From Gemmatimonadota bacterium (GTDB lineage Bacteria; Latescibacterota; UBA2968; UBA8231), in the NCBI GenBank assembly GCA_009841115.1, contig VXML01000058.1, positions 124,001 to 188,000 of the forward strand: a stretch of DNA of 64,000 bases, read 5' to 3'. The position numbers and the translations under genes were made by a program. Of this stretch, positions 61,319 through 64,000 are shown piece after piece. How positions within the stretch are numbered: the first letter of the stretch is position 1; every line of letters begins with the position of its first letter. The notes beneath the pieces are model-generated. The model searched no databases, was not told where the DNA came from, and saw only the letters and a list, made by a program, of their open reading frames with translations.

Positions 61319-62155
61319 GTGAACGACACTGAAAAATTCCTCTTCGACTTGCAGGGCTTCATCGTCGTCCGCGAGTTCCTCTCGCAGCGCGAAGTCAAAG
61401 CACTCAACGACGCTTTCGACGCCAACTGGGACCAGCGCCGTGAAGACCCAATCGGCGACCCCAGCGGCAACATGGCCGGGCTACATAAGCGCAGCATCCT
61501 CACCGGCATGCTCACCTATGAGCAGCCCCATTGCCAGCCCTTCCGCGACCTGCTCGCGCACCGCAAGCTCCTGCCCTACCTCGACACCCTGCATGGACGC
61601 GGCTGGAAGCTCGACCACGAGCCGTTTATGATCACCGGTTCCAAGGGGATCGAAGGTCTGCGCATCCACGGCACCACCAACGTCCTCTTCAACGGCTCCC
61701 GCTTCTACGCATACACCAACGGCCAGATGCGCTGCGGCCTGCTCGTCGTCCAGTACACTTTGCACGATCAAAACCCCGGCGACGGCGGCCTCTGCGTCAT
61801 CCCGGGCAGCCACAAGGCGAACTTTTCCTGCCCGCCGAAAATCACCACTTGGGAGGAGCACCAAGAGGTCGTGTACCAAGTGCCCTTAAAGGCCGGCGAC
61901 ATGGTCATCTTTAGCGAGAACACCTTGCACGGTGCCCTGCCGTGGCAGGCGGACCACGACCGCCGCGCCCTGCTCTACCGGTACACGCCGAAGTACTTGC
62001 ACTACGACGGCGGCACGTACGAGGTCAACCAGCCAGCATGGGTGTCGGAATTGACCGAGGCGCAGCAGGCGGTACTCGAGCCGCCCTACATCTACCACCA
62101 CCCCCTCATCGAACCGGACGGCGAAACCGTGGTCCGTCCACGCCGCGAGGATTAG
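61319..62155 (+). CDS. Phytanoyl-CoA dioxygenase-family protein with altered metal motif
   Basis: A 278-residue PhyH-type cupin. The C-terminal histidine (NTLHGALPW, H204) and the 2-oxoglutarate arginine region (DRRALLYRYTP) are in place, as is GDGGLCVIPGSHK. Where HxD should be, the sequence is IHGTTN: H117 with threonine at 119, so the carboxylate ligand is missing. Related PhyH proteins with HGG at this spot occur in environmental bacteria. It may bind iron differently, as in the HxA/HxG halogenases, or be inactive. GTG start. Convergent with the next gene, overlapping by four bases. Confidence 0.82.
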   Translation: MNDTEKFLFDLQGFIVVREFLSQREVKALNDAFDANWDQRREDPIGDPSGNMAGLHKRSILTGMLTYEQPHCQPFRDLLAHRKLLPYLDTLHGRGWKLDHEPFMITGSKGIEGLRIHGTTNVLFNGSRFYAYTNGQMRCGLLVVQYTLHDQNPGDGGLCVIPGSHKANFSCPPKITTWEEHQEVVYQVPLKAGDMVIFSENTLHGALPWQADHDRRALLYRYTPKYLHYDGGTYEVNQPAWVSELTEAQQAVLEPPYIYHHPLIEPDGETVVRPRRED

Positions 62156-63024
62156 CCTCGCCACGCCAAATTGATGCTCGTATACCCGTCCGTATAGCGG
62201 CGCAAGTGCTCAGGTAGGTTGGCCAAAAACCACTGGCCTTCCTCGGGAATTTCCCAAGGAATCTCGATGCGGTGGTTGCGGTCGCGGAAGCCAATGGCGC
62301 AAGAAAGGCGCGTCTCTTCAATGCGGTTGGGAAACGCGCCGTGATACGTGCGATGGGCGAAGACGATCATGTCGCCGCCATTGGTGAAGAGGGGGACGAG
62401 GCCGGGGATGTCAAAGCCGTTGTACGCGCGTTCCTCCGTGCCCTCCGGGTAAAAGGAGCGCCGGTCAGTCGTCATGCTAAATCCCTCCGGCCCCTCCCAA
62501 TCTTCGACGTGGGAATCCTCAATGACGCACAGGCCGCCGTGCTCGGGCCGCGACCCGGTCAGGTAGAACCACTTGCCCGACGGCCACAACCCGCGATTGA
62601 GCACATCGCCCGAATTTTTGATCTCAGTCGAATAACCACACCAATCAGTATGCCACGTTACAGGGGCGGAACCGGTCCGGCGGATGATGGCAGCCGAACG
62701 GTGGATCGTCAGTTCATCCGTGCCGATCAGGTGCCGGTGAATGTCCATGAAAGGCTCGTAGTCGATCAACTCCCAAGCGCCGGAACCGGACTCGATCCAA
62801 GCGTGCCGCGTGCGGCTCTCACCCGACTGCAATGTCCGCTCCGGGTCCGTACCATCCCACACCGCCTGCTTGAGCTTGGCGACGATCTCCGACGGCAGCA
62901 CGTCTTTGATTATCGCGAAACCGTGCGCCTCCAAGCACTCGTCCATCGCGTCGAGTTCGTCAGTGGCGAACTCATAGCGGTAGCCCAAATCCGGCTTCTC
63001 AATGTGCGAATAGTCTTCCATCAT
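62152..63024 (-). CDS. Phytanoyl-CoA dioxygenase-family Fe(II)/2-oxoglutarate enzyme
   Basis: A 290-residue PhyH-type dioxygenase with the full metal set: H125-T-D127 in VTWHTDWCGY and H228 in AHRTYHGAFPNR, followed by the arginine region ETRLSCAIGFRDRN. Family enzymes hydroxylate fatty acyl-CoAs, ectoine and many natural products; the substrate here is unknown. ATG follows GAGGGA. A palindrome (63036-63064) lies just upstream, between this gene and the PQQ-propeller gene on the same strand. Confidence 0.88.
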   Translation of the reverse strand: MMEDYSHIEKPDLGYRYEFATDELDAMDECLEAHGFAIIKDVLPSEIVAKLKQAVWDGTDPERTLQSGESRTRHAWIESGSGAWELIDYEPFMDIHRHLIGTDELTIHRSAAIIRRTGSAPVTWHTDWCGYSTEIKNSGDVLNRGLWPSGKWFYLTGSRPEHGGLCVIEDSHVEDWEGPEGFSMTTDRRSFYPEGTEERAYNGFDIPGLVPLFTNGGDMIVFAHRTYHGAFPNRIEETRLSCAIGFRDRNHRIEIPWEIPEEGQWFLANLPEHLRRYTDGYTSINLAWRG

Positions 63025-63035
63025 TCCCTCCTTAC

Positions 63036-63064
63036 GTAGAGGACGGTTTGAAACCGTCCCCTAC
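63036..63064. repeat. 29-bp near-perfect palindrome
   Basis: GTAGAGGACGGTTT (63036-63049) is inverted as AAACCGTCCCCTAC (63051-63064) around a single G, with one mismatch (A63040/C63060). It overlaps the stop codon of the PQQ-propeller gene (TAG at 63063-63061 on the minus strand). It could form a terminator-like hairpin, but without a T-run. Its form suits a REP-type dispersed repeat. Confidence 0.7.
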
Positions 63065-64000
63065 ATGGCACCGTCTGCCAGCGCCAACTCGTAGCAGGCG
63101 GCCTCGCTGTCCGTGCGCACCAACAGATAGGGTGTGGCAAGGGCCGGGGGATTCCAAGTTTTGCCATCAAAGGCCGTCATGCGCGCTAGTTCGACGTGGC
63201 GGTCGGGGCGGGCCTCAACCAGCACCACGTCGCCCGATTCGCTCATTATCAGCAGAATATCGTCTATCAGGATGAGCTGGCCGTGGCCATAGCGCCCGCG
63301 CTTCCAGCGGCGCTTGCCGTCTTGCGGGTCGAGGCAGACCAGCACCCCATCGTCGAGGCCATAGACAAAACCATCGCGATAGACCATGTTGGCAAATTTG
63401 GCCTTGAGCCGGGGGCTTTTCCAGATGATATCACTCGTCAAGTCGCCATCGGGCGCAGCATTCACTTGATACAGCTTGGCACCAATGCCGTAGCCACTGG
63501 AAACCAAAACCCGGTCCCCAGGCAAGGGCAGGGGGTTGGCAACGCATTCGACCTGATCCCAGGGCTGACGCCAAAGGGGAGCTCCGCTGTGCGGATCGTG
63601 CGCGACGACGCTGTAGCTGTTGAAAATCAGGATCTGCTCGCGTCCAGCCAAAGTAACCAGACGCGGCGAACTGAAGCCGGCCTTGTCCGTGCCCCCGCCC
63701 CAGACAAACGCGCCGGTTTGGCGGTGATAGGCCACTAGCGAGCGCTCATCCGGGCCTCCGGCACTGACCACGACCAAGCTGTCGAGGATCAACGGCGAAC
63801 AGCTAATGCCCCACATATGGGCCTTCGCCTGGTTGCTGGCGATAATGTCCCGCGACCAAACCAACTTTCCACTGTCCAACTCCAAACAGTTGAGGATGCC
63901 AGTAGCGCCGAGCGTGAAAACCCGGTCTCCAGCGATGGTGGGCGTAGCGCGCGGGCCGACGCCGGCTACGGCGGTCTCGTAGCGAGTCGAATCGGCGTGT
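63061..64000 (-). CDS. PQQ/BamB-like beta-propeller protein, 5' end outside the window
   Basis: The minus-strand frame stays open from 63061 to the window edge, so the start is missing; at least 312 codons are visible. The repeats are PQQ-type propeller strands: ATPTIAGDRVFTLGATG, ELDSGKLVWSRDI, LVAYHRQTGAFVWGGG, PHSGAPLWRQPW and DPQDGKRRWKRG. Such propellers occur in quinoprotein dehydrogenases and in BamB-like or unknown binding proteins; no dehydrogenase residues are visible. Its function is undetermined. The last codons overlap the 63036-63064 palindrome. Confidence 0.8.
   Translation of the reverse strand, partial: HADSTRYETAVAGVGPRATPTIAGDRVFTLGATGILNCLELDSGKLVWSRDIIASNQAKAHMWGISCSPLILDSLVVVSAGGPDERSLVAYHRQTGAFVWGGGTDKAGFSSPRLVTLAGREQILIFNSYSVVAHDPHSGAPLWRQPWDQVECVANPLPLPGDRVLVSSGYGIGAKLYQVNAAPDGDLTSDIIWKSPRLKAKFANMVYRDGFVYGLDDGVLVCLDPQDGKRRWKRGRYGHGQLILIDDILLIMSESGDVVLVEARPDRHVELARMTAFDGKTWNPPALATPYLLVRTDSEAACYELALADGAM

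Noticed and set aside
1-64000. Prophage, integrase or insertion sequence
   Set aside because: No transposase, recombinase or phage structural gene was seen, despite islands of differing composition.

Overview
The window is GC-rich bacterial chromosome, densely packed on both strands, with about 62 protein genes and one tRNA. The lineage is not given by any single marker here. Three things point to the FCB side of the tree, and among its candidate phyla to something like Latescibacterota: an exported protein with a FlgD/type IX-secretion-like tail (QNFPNPFN...), many phytanoyl-CoA dioxygenases, sulfatases, Gfo/Idh/MocA and DapA-family enzymes, and a Lys/Ala-rich SWIB-domain protein. This placement is an inference. 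GTG and TTG starts are common, and neighbouring genes often overlap by one to a few bases.

Region by region. 0-5.7 kb (minus): a GPP34/GOLPH3-like protein, then an operon of gamma-glutamyltransferase plus a PotABC-type importer without a binding protein. 5.8-15.0 kb (plus): threonine aldolase; a DUF255 thioredoxin-like protein fused to a DsbD-alpha domain; an acyl-CoA synthetase; an exported DUF3179 protein; and a flavoprotein fused to a membrane polyferredoxin. Three of these carry redox cysteines, flavin or iron-sulfur sites and may form a thiol/electron relay. 15-21.9 kb: polyphosphate:AMP phosphotransferase, chorismate synthase, an Ldh2-type dehydrogenase, carA, a CNNM/CBS membrane protein and the H1-like SWIB protein. 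22.1-36.8 kb (plus): a housekeeping run of proC-hisH-hisF-proB-divIC-recO-glyQS, tRNA-Leu, tig-clpP-clpX-engB-serA-purA and prpB-prpC.

36.8-44.2 kb is catabolic or accessory: DUF4416, a DSD1/D-threonine aldolase-like enzyme, RraA-like, sulfatase, a beta-propeller glycosidase-like protein, a MATE exporter and a Gfo/Idh enzyme. 44.3-47.2 kb is a more AT-rich stretch that looks acquired: a HigBA toxin-antitoxin pair, a short pyrophosphatase-like protein, a methyltransferase, and a GFA domain fused to a possible ADP-ribosyltransferase-like domain. 47.2-54.8 kb holds a DMFase-like protein, an amidohydrolase, a methyltransferase, a 2-hydroxyacid dehydrogenase, an FG-GAP protein, a sulfatase-fold hydrolase without the formylglycine cysteine, and a repeat lipoprotein.

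54.8-59.1 kb is a ribose/fructose-type ABC importer whose ATPase and permease genes are split by an AT-rich nucleotidyltransferase/small-protein pair. It is followed by a MntA-HepT pair. 59.1-64 kb holds a DapA-family lyase, a Gfo/Idh enzyme, two convergent phytanoyl-CoA dioxygenase-family proteins (one lacking the usual HxD carboxylate) and the 3' part of a PQQ-propeller gene that runs off the window. No rRNA, CRISPR array, prophage or transposase was seen. No gene-free stretch exceeds 300 bases; the longest, 21845-22131 and 44958-45204, are described below.
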